A stretch of 64,000 bases of DNA from JAPLDP01 sp964628285 (GTDB taxonomy: Bacteria; Bacteroidota; Bacteroidia; Bacteroidales; JAGONC01): NCBI GenBank assembly GCA_964628285.1, contig CAZVNP010000009.1, forward strand, positions 16,696 through 80,695, given 5' to 3'. The notes under the pieces were generated by a model, which was given only the letters and a program-made list of their open reading frames with translations, did not search any database and had not been told where the DNA came from. A program made the position numbers and the translations under genes. This document shows positions 26,967 through 35,591 of the stretch, one piece after another; the stretch's first letter is position 1; each line of letters begins with the position of its first letter.

Positions 26967-28292
26967 CTAATGCCTCAGCAGCTTGATGATATCGTTGCCA
27001 TTGGCGAAAATAAGAAGGGCCAGTAAAATGAACATGCCGACGACCTGGGCATATTCCAGGAATTTGTCACTGGGTTTGCGCCGGGTGACGATCTCATAGA
27101 GCAGAAACAGCACATGGCCGCCGTCAAGGGCTGGAATAGGCAAGACATTCAGGATAGCCAGCATGATGGAGAGAAAAGCCGTCAAACCCCAGAACGACTG
27201 CCAGTCCCATACCGAAGGGAAAATACGTCCGATGGTGATAAAGCCCCCCACCGATTCGTAGGCTTTTTCCTGTGAGAACAGCAACTTCAGCGATTTAAGG
27301 TAATCACCGACACCCTGATAGGCCTTAACGGTTCCGGCAGGAATAGCGGAGAAAAAATTATAATGTTTCTTTTTAAACTGGTAATAGGTGTCGAGAGGTT
27401 TCGGATAAACACCTATCAAACCTGTGGCAGGAACATTCACGGCCAGGTTCAGCGTATCCCCGGCCCTGATAAGATTGACGATCACCTGCTGATTTTTATG
27501 CTCCTGTATCTGGGTGCGGTATTCCCTGAAATAGGGCATATAATGGCCGTTCAGTCCGATGATGCGGTCACCCACTTTCATCCCTGCTTCTTTGGCCTGG
27601 GAATCCTTTGTAAAGTCGCTCACCTCAAAAGGTATCCTGGGCCAGATGATGGGCTGCTGGTACTTGATGAGCTTTGAAATAAAACCTTCGGGGATGGTCA
27701 CATTTTCACGGTGTCCGTCGCGCTCCACCTGAATGGTCCCGGCTTCTTCAAGAACTATGGTCGGTGTGATTTTAAGGAAATCCTCGACAGGTTTGTTGTC
27801 GACAGATAATATTTTATCGCCGTTGCGCAAGCCCATCGACAGGGCCATTGAATCGCAAGAGATGCCGTATTTGGCGTCGACCTCTGACGTCGGCAGGTAC
27901 TCTTCACCCCATGTCGACAGCATGACAATATAAATTCCAATGGCCAGCAGGATATTCACGGTGACGCCGGCAAGCATGATGATCAGCCTTTGCCATGCGG
28001 GTTTGGATCGGAATTCCCACGGCTGTGGCGGTTTTTTCATTTGTTCCCTGTCGAGGGACTCATCGATCATCCCGGATATCTTGACGTAACCCCCCAGCGG
28101 CAGCCATCCTATTCCGTACTCGGTATGACCGTGCCTGAAACGGTAAAGACGGAACCACGGATCAAAAAAAAGATAGAATTTTTCGACCCTGGTTTTAAAT
28201 ATCCGTGCCGCGATAAAATGTCCCAGCTCATGAAAAATAACCAGGATCGACAGACTGAGTAATAATTGAGCAACCTTTATGAGTACCACCAT
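26967..28292 (-). CDS. rseP: Site-2 intramembrane metalloprotease RseP (M50)
   Basis: 441 residues. It cleaves membrane-bound substrates, classically anti-sigma factors, inside the inner membrane. The zinc motif HELGH lies in the first helix (LLLSLSILVIFHELGHFIAARIF). Two PDZ domains follow in the periplasmic part (NGDKILSVDNKPVEDF and VGDRIIGLNGHYMPYF). The second zinc ligand is in the late helix LNVLPIPALDGGHVLFLLYE. It is downstream of dxr by 57 bases on the same strand. dxr and rseP are neighbours in many bacteria. Confidence 0.95.
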   Translation of the reverse strand: MVVLIKVAQLLLSLSILVIFHELGHFIAARIFKTRVEKFYLFFDPWFRLYRFRHGHTEYGIGWLPLGGYVKISGMIDESLDREQMKKPPQPWEFRSKPAWQRLIIMLAGVTVNILLAIGIYIVMLSTWGEEYLPTSEVDAKYGISCDSMALSMGLRNGDKILSVDNKPVEDFLKITPTIVLEEAGTIQVERDGHRENVTIPEGFISKLIKYQQPIIWPRIPFEVSDFTKDSQAKEAGMKVGDRIIGLNGHYMPYFREYRTQIQEHKNQQVIVNLIRAGDTLNLAVNVPATGLIGVYPKPLDTYYQFKKKHYNFFSAIPAGTVKAYQGVGDYLKSLKLLFSQEKAYESVGGFITIGRIFPSVWDWQSFWGLTAFLSIMLAILNVLPIPALDGGHVLFLLYEIVTRRKPSDKFLEYAQVVGMFILLALLIFANGNDIIKLLRH

Positions 28293-28349
28293 GTGACGGG
28301 TATCGTTAAAACATTAATACTATGACAGTTCAATTAACATGAGGCACGT

Positions 28350-29504
28350 TCATTTGTTCAACAAAGCCAATGCTTTTTCCCTGGTGACCGCATCGGTGTG
28401 CACATAATCATCATACGACGGTGACATGATCACGGGCACCTTGGCCATACATGTTGCAATGATATCGCTCATTTCCAGAAAACCAACGCGATCATCCAGA
28501 TAAGCCTTGACCGCCACTTCATTGGCGGCATTCAGTATACATGGCATGGTACCTCCTTTTTCCAGGGCCTCATAAGCCATGGCAAGATTAGGAAAATTCT
28601 TCAGCTCGGGTACTTCAAAAGTCAATTGCGGGAAGTCTCTGAAATTAAACCGCGGGAATGGTGACGGTATCCGCCGAGGCCAGGACAAGGCATACTGTAT
28701 AGGCAGTTTCATATCAGGGAGTCCCATCTGTGCTTTCATCGAGCCATCCTGAAACTGCACGATGGAATGGATGACGGATTGGGGATGGATGACGACACTG
28801 ATCTGATGAGGTGCCAGGTTGAAAAGCCAATGGGCCTCGATGACTTCAAAACCCTTGTTCATGAGGCTGGCCGAATCGATGGTGATTTTCCTGCCCATTT
28901 TCCAGTTCGGATGCAGCAGGGCCTCCTCTTTAGTCACTTTCTTCAGGTCGTCCCTGACCCTTCCCCTGAAAGGTCCGCCGGAAGCAGTGAGATAGACCTT
29001 TTCGACCGGATTTTGTCCTTCACCCGCCAGGCATTGAAAGATAGCCGAATGCTCCGAATCAACGGGGAAGATATCGACTTTTTTCTTCCGTGCCGTCACC
29101 GTGACCAGGTCACCTGCCACGACCAGGGCCTCCTTGTTAGCCAGGGCCAAGGTCTTGCCTTCCTCGATGGCCTTCAGTGTCGGTTTTAATCCCGCAAAAC
29201 CCACGATGGCGACAAGCACCAGGTCGATACTTTCCATTTCCAGGGCCTCCAACAGGGCTTCCTGACCCGAAAAAACCTCCACACCCCGGCCTTGCAATGC
29301 ATCCTGAACAGCCTGATGATGACTGTCATCCCCAATAACTACCGCACGCGGTCTGAAGGCCAGGGCCTGCTCGACCAGCAGCTTGTAATTGCTGCGGGCT
29401 GTCAGGAGTTCGCAGGTGAACAGTTCCGGATGGTGCTGCACCACCTCTAAGGCCTGACGACCTATGGACCCCGTCGATCCCAGAATGGCTATCCGTTTCT
29501 TCAA
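28350..29504 (-). CDS. dxr: 1-deoxy-D-xylulose 5-phosphate reductoisomerase
   Basis: 384 residues. It is the NADPH-dependent second step of the MEP isoprenoid pathway, giving 2-C-methyl-D-erythritol 4-phosphate. The NADPH site is KRIAILGSTGSIGRQALEV. Catalytic and metal-binding segments are ANKEALVVAGD, DSEHSAIFQCL, TASGGPFRG, NWKMGRKITIDSASLMNKGFEVIEAHWLF and HPQSVIHSIVQFQDGS. It sits between an M23 peptidase gene (upstream, 92 bases) and rseP (downstream) on the minus strand. Confidence 0.98.
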   Translation of the reverse strand: MKKRIAILGSTGSIGRQALEVVQHHPELFTCELLTARSNYKLLVEQALAFRPRAVVIGDDSHHQAVQDALQGRGVEVFSGQEALLEALEMESIDLVLVAIVGFAGLKPTLKAIEEGKTLALANKEALVVAGDLVTVTARKKKVDIFPVDSEHSAIFQCLAGEGQNPVEKVYLTASGGPFRGRVRDDLKKVTKEEALLHPNWKMGRKITIDSASLMNKGFEVIEAHWLFNLAPHQISVVIHPQSVIHSIVQFQDGSMKAQMGLPDMKLPIQYALSWPRRIPSPFPRFNFRDFPQLTFEVPELKNFPNLAMAYEALEKGGTMPCILNAANEVAVKAYLDDRVGFLEMSDIIATCMAKVPVIMSPSYDDYVHTDAVTREKALALLNK

Positions 29505-29596
29505 TGAATAAAAGCTTTAATCAGGTTGCAAGTGATCGTTTTACTGCCTGTCACCGGGTGAAAATCATGGGACACCGGGCACAGCTCTTCACCTCA

Positions 29597-30490
29597 TCAT
29601 CTAAACAACATATAATCCTCCGGATTCACAGGATTGGTGTTGTACCATAACTCAAAATGAAGGTGCGGCCCCGTCGACAGTTCACCCGATTCACCTATGA
29701 TGGCTATGGGCTCACCCGCTTTGACCACATCACCCTGTTTCTTTAATAAAATGGAATTATGCTTGTAAACCGAGAGGATGTCATGAGCATGCTGGATCAT
29801 GATCACATAACCTGTTTGGATGGTCCAGTCGGCAAAAATCACAATCCCGTCAAGAGTGGCTTTAATGGCTTCATTACGGCCCGAGACAATGTCGACACCA
29901 TAATGGTTTTCCTTCGGATTGAAGTGATTGGTGACCACTCCCTGGAGGGGAGTGAAAAACATGAAACCGCTGACGGAGGCCTGCGCACCGCTCAAGGGTT
30001 CGTTGACGAGATTCCGCAGATCATACATGTCCTGGCTTTCATATTCAGCCCTCAGCAAAGAGTCTTCGAGGGAATGTGTCAGGGTGAGATGGGCATAATC
30101 CACCTGGGTGTCGGAAGGCATCGAAATGTCTTCTCCGATATTTTCACCGTTAATGATTTTCCTGAGATTGGTCAGATACAGATCCTTGAGCTTGAATTCC
30201 TGTTCGATCGAATCGGCATGAAGCTGAAGTTCATAAATCTTCTTCTGCAGATTGACATCCATGTACCCGGGGATATACTCCCTGAGAGGCGTGAAGGCGA
30301 TAATGTATGTGGTCAGAATAATGAGCAGGATGACGGCCGTACCCGACACGACGAAAACATTAAGACGCGATAACCTGAAGGATAACTTTTCTTCATAAGT
30401 CTCCTCATTCATAATGACCAACCGGTACTTGTTACGAAGTTTCTGGATCCACTTTTTCTTTCTTTTTCTTTTTTCCCGGGCCGATGGCAT
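29597..30490 (-). CDS. M23 family (LytM-type) peptidoglycan endopeptidase
   Basis: 297 residues. A very basic cytoplasmic N-terminus (REKRKRKKKWIQKL) precedes one transmembrane helix (LNVFVVSGTAVILLIILTTYIIAF). A helical/coiled-coil stem follows, then the LytM domain over the last 120 residues. Zinc and catalytic motifs are visible as HYGVD (HxxxD) and HLHFELW (HxH). It would act on periplasmic peptidoglycan cross-links, or regulate amidases if inactive; the active-site residues look intact. First gene of the run M23-dxr-rseP. A near-consensus -7 element lies 29 bases upstream, in a divergent promoter region shared with sprE. Confidence 0.92.
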   Translation of the reverse strand: MPSAREKRKRKKKWIQKLRNKYRLVIMNEETYEEKLSFRLSRLNVFVVSGTAVILLIILTTYIIAFTPLREYIPGYMDVNLQKKIYELQLHADSIEQEFKLKDLYLTNLRKIINGENIGEDISMPSDTQVDYAHLTLTHSLEDSLLRAEYESQDMYDLRNLVNEPLSGAQASVSGFMFFTPLQGVVTNHFNPKENHYGVDIVSGRNEAIKATLDGIVIFADWTIQTGYVIMIQHAHDILSVYKHNSILLKKQGDVVKAGEPIAIIGESGELSTGPHLHFELWYNTNPVNPEDYMLFR

Positions 30491-30518
30491 CTGACCTTAT
30501 GATTTTATAAAATTTCTG

Positions 30519-30526
30519 CAAATATC
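30519..30526 (-). promoter_or_regulatory. Near-consensus -7 element (GATATTTG) for the M23 peptidase gene
   Basis: One base off TAnnTTTG on the minus strand, 29 bases upstream of the ATG at 30490, within the divergent control region shared with the sprE-like gene. Confidence 0.4.
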
Positions 30527-30556
30527 GCAATTTTGCCCAGTTTGATGAAAATAAAA

Positions 30557-30564
30557 TATTTTTG
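30557..30564 (+). promoter_or_regulatory. -7 promoter element (TATTTTTG) for sprE/porW
   Basis: Exact TAnnTTTG, 75 bases upstream of the TTG start at 30639. TTTTG motifs at 30531 and 30541 are possible -33 boxes. Confidence 0.5.
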
Positions 30565-30638
30565 CACTTTTGAAGTTATAAGGTTAACCGTCATCATAAA
30601 ACAACAGCGGCACAAATCAACATTCTAATCAGCATTTT

Positions 30639-33299
30639 TTGATCGTCCGTCCGCCATATCAGATAAAATGGTCAGTGATCCTTATGTTTTTTTTGCTGGC
30701 CTTTATGGTTTGGTCCTGTTCGACCAAGAAAAACACGCTCACACGCAGGATATACCATAATCTGACTGGGCACTACAATGCTTACTGGAATGGCAATGAG
30801 AGTTTCAAGGAGGGGCAGGCTGAGCTTGCCAAGGTGCTCAAGGACAATTATACGGTTGTTTTACCGGTATTAAATTATGGCACTGCGGAGAATGCCGCTT
30901 CCATAGGGCCTAATATGGACCGGGCTATCGAAAAGGCTTCCATTGTCATCCAGCGTCATTCCATGTATTTCAACAACAAAGAATATGTAAGGTGGATTGA
31001 CGACAGCTACCTGCTCATCGGCAAGGCTCACTTTTACAAGCAGGAGTACAGTGCTGCCCGTCGCACTTTCGATTTTGTCATCAAACGCTATAACGACAAT
31101 CCCATTTCATATAATGCCATGCTCTGGCTGGCGAACACTTACGTTCAAACCGCCGAATGGGACAAGGCCCAGGCGCTGATGGATCTGATACAAAGCAAGA
31201 TCGACAAGGAAGCGGTGCCACAGGAGGTGGTGAAGATGCTGCCGCTGGTGTATGCCGATTTTTATATCAAACAGGGTAAGTACGATCAGGCTATCCCTTT
31301 CCTTGAAAGCGGAGCCACCGTCAACAGCAACAAATACATCATCACCAGGATTTATTTTATCCTCGGGCAGATCTATCAGTTGAAGAAGCAGAGAGAGGAT
31401 GCCTTTGAATATTACACCGATGTCATACACCGCAATCCTCCGTATGAGATGTCGTTCAACGCCAAGATCAACATGGCCAAGTCATACGATGTCACAACAG
31501 GCAGCCGTAAGCTTCTTACCAAGGAACTTGAAAAAATGATCAAGGACGCAAAAAACAAAGACTACCTCGATCAGATTTATTTTGCCCTGGCAGAAGTGGC
31601 TTTAAGCGACAAGGACGATACCTCCGCCGTCAAATACCTCAAGCTGTCGGTCAGCAAAAGCGTCTCGAACAATTACCAGAAAGCCATCTCCGCCCTGACC
31701 CTTGCCGATCTCTATTTCACATACCCTGATTATAAGAATGCCCAGGCATATTACGATACCACCATGATGTTCCTGCCCAGGGACTATCGCGATTACGACC
31801 AGATAGCCTATAAAACATCCGTTCTCACCGAATTGGTCAAGAACCTCAGCACAATACAGGAACAGGACAGCCTCCAGCGAATAGCACGGATGTCGGAAAG
31901 TGAAAGGAACAAGTTTATCGATAAGATCATCGCCGATTACCGTGAAGCCGAGCGGAAAAAACAACAGGAAGAATCGTTGCGTCAGCATGAGATCAACTCG
32001 GCGACACAGGATTATACCCTGAACCAGAACATGAACCGCCTGTCAGGGGGTCAATGGTACTTCTACAACCCGTCCACTCTCAGTTACGGTTACAATGAAT
32101 TTCTCAAACGGTGGGGTAACCGCAAGCTCGAAGACCTCTGGCGGCTGTCGAACAAGCAAAGGGTGATGTCGTTCGGTACCGGTGAGGAAGTAGCTGCCAA
32201 CGATACCACCGCTGCCGACAGCCTTAAGGCCACCGATCCGGGAAAACGCGAAACGTACCTGCTGAACCTGCCGCTCACCGATGACCAGATGAAAGCCTCC
32301 GACAACATGATCGTCGAGGCTTTCTATAAATTAGGTTATATCTATAAAGAAGGCCTGAAAGACCTTCCCAAGTCGGCCGAATCCTTTGAGGAGCTGATCA
32401 GCCGCTATCCGGAGAATGCCCATCTGCTTGAATCCTATTACAACCTTTACAAGCTCTACCAGGATTTAGGAGACCAAACCGCGTCGGAGAAATACAAAAA
32501 TTTTATTCTGGACGGTTATCCCGACAGTGACTATGCCAAGATCATCAAAGATCCCAACTACAACGCCGTGTTGCAGGCACAGAGGAACAAGGCGGCCTCA
32601 CTCTATAAAGAGACCTACCAGGCTTATGAGAATGAGCAATACCGAATGGTTCAGATTTACAGCGACGAAGCTATGGCCACTTACCCCGGCCACGTCGATC
32701 TGATACCTAAGTTTGAGTTTCTGAGAGCCCTGTCGAAAGGTAAAACCGACGGCATGGATTCTCTGGCCGCCGGATTGCAGGCCCTCGTGGTCAAGTATCC
32801 TGATAATGAGGTTACACCTCTGGCTCAAAACATCCTTGACCACATAAAGAATCAGGGATTGTCACCGGCGATAACGGGTAATGCCGGCGAACAAACGGCA
32901 ACGGAAACCAATGAAACTCCTACCCCTTACACCTATGCACCCGATATGCTGCATTTTTATATCCTGATCGTCGACGGCACCAAAGTCAATGTGAATGCAA
33001 CAAAAGTGAAAATCGCCGACTTCAACCAGAAATTTTACAGGCTCGAGAATTTATCCATCAGCAGCATCCTGCTCGACAGCCAACGGCATATGATCACCGT
33101 AAGCAATTTCCCGAACAAGGACAAGGCCATGTCGTACTATTCCAATATCAAAGACAACGACTATGTTTTTTCAAGCATGAAACCCGATGAATTTGTCAAT
33201 TTTGTCGTCTCGGGCGATAATTATAAAATATTTTACCAGAATAAGAGCACCGATATCTATCTGAAATTCTTTAACAAATACTATTTAATTGAAAAGTAA
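30639..33299 (+). CDS. T9SS-associated TPR lipoprotein, SprE/PorW family
   Basis: 886 residues. The signal peptide ends in a lipobox (AFMVWSCSTKKNT, Cys near residue 27). The next segment RIYHNLTGHYNAYWNGNESFKEGQAEL is the recognisable SprE/PorW start. TPR-like helical pairs run through much of the protein (for example KAHFYKQEYSAARRTFDFVIKRY and LGQIYQLKKQREDAFEYYTDVI). A charged region with EAERKKQQEE lies near residue 440, and there is a final small alpha/beta domain. SprE/PorW is an outer-membrane lipoprotein needed for T9SS function, linking ring and translocon. The start is TTG: the in-frame ATG at 30684 would leave a very short signal peptide lacking basic residues. Confidence 0.85.
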   Translation: MIVRPPYQIKWSVILMFFLLAFMVWSCSTKKNTLTRRIYHNLTGHYNAYWNGNESFKEGQAELAKVLKDNYTVVLPVLNYGTAENAASIGPNMDRAIEKASIVIQRHSMYFNNKEYVRWIDDSYLLIGKAHFYKQEYSAARRTFDFVIKRYNDNPISYNAMLWLANTYVQTAEWDKAQALMDLIQSKIDKEAVPQEVVKMLPLVYADFYIKQGKYDQAIPFLESGATVNSNKYIITRIYFILGQIYQLKKQREDAFEYYTDVIHRNPPYEMSFNAKINMAKSYDVTTGSRKLLTKELEKMIKDAKNKDYLDQIYFALAEVALSDKDDTSAVKYLKLSVSKSVSNNYQKAISALTLADLYFTYPDYKNAQAYYDTTMMFLPRDYRDYDQIAYKTSVLTELVKNLSTIQEQDSLQRIARMSESERNKFIDKIIADYREAERKKQQEESLRQHEINSATQDYTLNQNMNRLSGGQWYFYNPSTLSYGYNEFLKRWGNRKLEDLWRLSNKQRVMSFGTGEEVAANDTTAADSLKATDPGKRETYLLNLPLTDDQMKASDNMIVEAFYKLGYIYKEGLKDLPKSAESFEELISRYPENAHLLESYYNLYKLYQDLGDQTASEKYKNFILDGYPDSDYAKIIKDPNYNAVLQAQRNKAASLYKETYQAYENEQYRMVQIYSDEAMATYPGHVDLIPKFEFLRALSKGKTDGMDSLAAGLQALVVKYPDNEVTPLAQNILDHIKNQGLSPAITGNAGEQTATETNETPTPYTYAPDMLHFYILIVDGTKVNVNATKVKIADFNQKFYRLENLSISSILLDSQRHMITVSNFPNKDKAMSYYSNIKDNDYVFSSMKPDEFVNFVVSGDNYKIFYQNKSTDIYLKFFNKYYLIEK

Positions 33300-33406
33300 T
33301 TACATCCCTTGTCCGTGATCATCCCCATGACCGGTGAACAAACGCCTGAGAGGCATACACTTCAATAATAATGATATATAGCGCACACCTTCTCGATTTT
33401 TTATTA

Positions 33407-33414
33407 TATATTTG
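33407..33414 (+). promoter_or_regulatory. -7 promoter element (TATATTTG) for the bactofilin gene
   Basis: Exact TAnnTTTG, 64 bases upstream of the ATG at 33478. Confidence 0.55.
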
Positions 33415-33477
33415 CAATGATTCAAGTCGCTGACAAACCATTAAAATAAAGCTAATCAATTCCAAAGATTTAATGAT

Positions 33478-33864
33478 ATGGCCAAAACCATTGTACCCGA
33501 AACCCCTTCCATCAATCTCATAGGAGCAGGCACCACAGTAAAAGGCGACATCAAGTCGACGGGTGATTTCCGCATTGACGGAACGCTTGTCGGTTCCATT
33601 AACTCCCAGGGTAAAGTCATCGTGGGAAGCACAGGCAAGCTCGAGGGCGAGATCATTTGCCAGAATGCCGACATCTCAGGCGAGGTGAAGGCACATGTCA
33701 TGGTCACCGAACTGCTGACATTAAAAGCCTCTGCCAAACTGACAGGAGACATCACGATAAATAAACTCGCTATTGAGCCGGGAGCCAGGTTTTCAGGCAC
33801 TTGCGCCATGAACGATACCGGGTTTAAGCCCCTGTTCACCCCTGCCGAGGAGGAAAAAGCATAA
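33478..33864 (+). CDS. Bactofilin (polymer-forming cytoskeletal protein)
   Basis: 128 residues. The core is the bactofilin (DUF583) right-handed beta-helix: INLIGAGTTVKGDIKSTGDFRIDGTLVGSINSQGKVIVGSTGKLEGEI, continuing with repeated short hydrophobic steps to SGTCAMND. Short polar tails flank it. Bactofilins polymerise without nucleotide into filaments that organise envelope or cell-shape processes. It has its own -7 element and is followed after 26 bases by a small membrane protein gene. Confidence 0.95.
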   Translation: MAKTIVPETPSINLIGAGTTVKGDIKSTGDFRIDGTLVGSINSQGKVIVGSTGKLEGEIICQNADISGEVKAHVMVTELLTLKASAKLTGDITINKLAIEPGARFSGTCAMNDTGFKPLFTPAEEEKA

Positions 33865-33890
33865 CCCAAAAAGGAAAACGTTTGAAAATA

Positions 33891-34328
33891 ATGCCACGGA
33901 CACCCGCATCGCCATCCAGGATGCAGTCATTCTATCCGGGTTTCCTTAAACGACTGATTATCTTCTCTGTGATGACAGCACTTGCTGCCGGCATCGTTAT
34001 GCATTTTCTTCCTGAGACTGCCATTACTCCCGTCTGGCCCTATCTTTTTCTGTTCTTTATGATTATCACCGCCATCATTTTCTATGTGATGATGCGGCTG
34101 ACAAACAATAAACCGGCCCTGTTCATCTCGGGTATCATGATCATAACCACCGTGAAAATACTTTTGTTTGCCGCCATGATCATTCTGTATATCGTCAAGT
34201 ATCCCTCCGACAAGATACCTTTCGTGATCACCTTCCTCATACTTTATCTGTTTTATACGGTCTTTGAGGTCATGACACTTAATTTTTATGTCAGGAAAAA
34301 CATTCCAGGCAAAAAATCCGCCTCATAG
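33891..34328 (+). CDS. Small four-helix membrane protein (AtpI-like candidate)
   Basis: 145 residues from the ATG at 33891; a TTG at 33882 with AAGGA six bases before it is an alternative. Four hydrophobic helices are evident: LIIFSVMTALAAGIVMHFL, PYLFLFFMIITAIIFYVMM, LFISGIMIITTVKILLFAAMIILYIV and VITFLILYLFYTVFEVMTL. Basic residues sit at both ends. In some Bacteroidota a bactofilin gene precedes the ATP synthase genes with small membrane proteins between, so an AtpI-like assembly factor is conceivable. That is inference from memory of gene order; no atp genes follow here. Confidence 0.6.
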   Translation: MPRTPASPSRMQSFYPGFLKRLIIFSVMTALAAGIVMHFLPETAITPVWPYLFLFFMIITAIIFYVMMRLTNNKPALFISGIMIITTVKILLFAAMIILYIVKYPSDKIPFVITFLILYLFYTVFEVMTLNFYVRKNIPGKKSAS

Positions 34329-34381
34329 TATCAAACAATTATATGCGATCATACGTTTTATCTAATTGACTTTCCAAACCG

Positions 34382-34798
34382 ATGGTTACGATTACACGCC
34401 GTGAAAATTTTAATGCTGCCCACAGGTTATTCAGACCGGAATGGAGTGACGATAAGAACATGGAGGTGTTCGGTAAGTGCTCCAATCCAAACTGGCATGG
34501 TCATAATTATACACTCTATGTGACCGTGAAAGGTGAAATCGACCGTAACACAGGTTTTGTCGTCAACCTGAAGAAGTTAAGCGAGATCATAAAAACGTAT
34601 GTGATTGACAAGGTTGACCATAAAAACCTCAACACCGAAGTTGATTTCATGAAAGATAAGCTGGTCTCGACTGAAAATATCGCCGTGGCCATCTGGGACG
34701 TGCTTGAATCACCCATCAGGGAACTGAATGCGTCACTATTCAGGATCAAGCTGGTGGAAACAGAAAACAATTATGCCGAATATTTTGGCGAAAAGTGA
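34382..34798 (+). CDS. queD: 6-carboxy/6-pyruvoyl-tetrahydropterin synthase family protein
   Basis: 138 residues. It has the T-fold of the PTPS/QueD family. Zinc ligands are visible as FNAAHRLF and HGHNYTL, the putative catalytic Cys lies in FGKCSNPNWHGH, and the C-terminal ETENNYAEY supplies the substrate-binding Glu. Acting on dihydroneopterin triphosphate, it would make 6-carboxytetrahydropterin for queuosine or 6-pyruvoyl-tetrahydropterin. The neighbouring folE supplies its substrate, 19 bases downstream. Which of the two reactions it performs cannot be decided from the sequence alone; QueD is the commoner bacterial role. Confidence 0.85.
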   Translation: MVTITRRENFNAAHRLFRPEWSDDKNMEVFGKCSNPNWHGHNYTLYVTVKGEIDRNTGFVVNLKKLSEIIKTYVIDKVDHKNLNTEVDFMKDKLVSTENIAVAIWDVLESPIRELNASLFRIKLVETENNYAEYFGEK

Positions 34799-34817
34799 AA
34801 TTTAAATACGTTTAGAC

Positions 34818-35456
34818 ATGTCAGATGAAATTAAAGAGATGCTACGTGAAAACATGATGGATGGTTATGAGAATCTTGATCTCTATAATCCTGAGACCCT
34901 TGCCAAACTAAGCCATCATTATGAAGAAATACTGAAACTGGTGGGTGAGGATCCCAAACGTGAAGGGTTATTGCGAACCCCTGACCGGGTGTCGAGGGCC
35001 ATGCTGTTTTATCTTCATGGTTACAGCCTCGATCCGGAAGAGATGATCCGTTCGGCCATGTTCAGGGAGAAATACAAGGAAATGGTCATTGTCAAAGACA
35101 TTGAGATCTATTCCATGTGCGAGCACCATATGGCGCCTTTTTTCGGTAAAGCTCACGTGGCCTACATACCTGATGAGTATATTGTAGGGTTAAGCAAAAT
35201 CCCACGGGTGGTCGACGCCTATGCCCGGCGTTTGCAGGTGCAGGAGCGGCTGACAACTCAGATCAAGGAATGCCTCCAGAAAACACTTAAACCCCTCGGC
35301 GTCGCCGTTGTGATCGAAGCTCAGCATATGTGCATGTCCATGCGTGGCATACAGAAACAAAATTCCGTCACCACCACCTCTGATTTCACCGGTGCTTTTG
35401 AAAATCATGTGACAAGGGAGGAATTTATCCATCTGATCAGCTCGCATCTGCATTAA
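34818..35456 (+). CDS. folE: GTP cyclohydrolase I
   Basis: 212 residues. It turns GTP into 7,8-dihydroneopterin triphosphate for folate and queuosine. Zinc ligands and active site are present: YSMCEHHMAPFFGKAHVAYIP (Cys and His) and the later HMCMSMRGIQ (Cys). GLSKIPRVVDAYARRLQVQERLT is the diagnostic FolE-I segment. The N-terminal helical extension (DEIKEMLRENMMDGYENLDLY) is normal for the family. Translation likely follows directly on the queD-like gene. Confidence 0.98.
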   Translation: MSDEIKEMLRENMMDGYENLDLYNPETLAKLSHHYEEILKLVGEDPKREGLLRTPDRVSRAMLFYLHGYSLDPEEMIRSAMFREKYKEMVIVKDIEIYSMCEHHMAPFFGKAHVAYIPDEYIVGLSKIPRVVDAYARRLQVQERLTTQIKECLQKTLKPLGVAVVIEAQHMCMSMRGIQKQNSVTTTSDFTGAFENHVTREEFIHLISSHLH

Positions 35457-35523
35457 TGGATCATTCACCACTGCTCCACAGGGTGACGGCGCCCGGGACT
35501 GTCTTTTTTACCTTGGAGAAGAA

Positions 35524-35539
35524 TGGCATTGTATTTGCT
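35524..35539 (+). promoter_or_regulatory. Possible sigma-54 (-24/-12) promoter of the BI-1/YccA gene
   Basis: TGGCATTGTATTTGCT. The GG and GC doublets are exactly 10 bases apart; only two of the fixed consensus positions differ. It lies 53 bases upstream of the ATG at 35592. Caution: the embedded TGTATTTG is also one base off the housekeeping -7 element TAnnTTTG, so a sigma-70-type promoter is an equally simple reading. Confidence 0.35.
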
Positions 35540-35591
35540 TAAAACGAATCTTTTTTAATTTTTAGAGTTATAAACAGATATTTTTTCAGCC

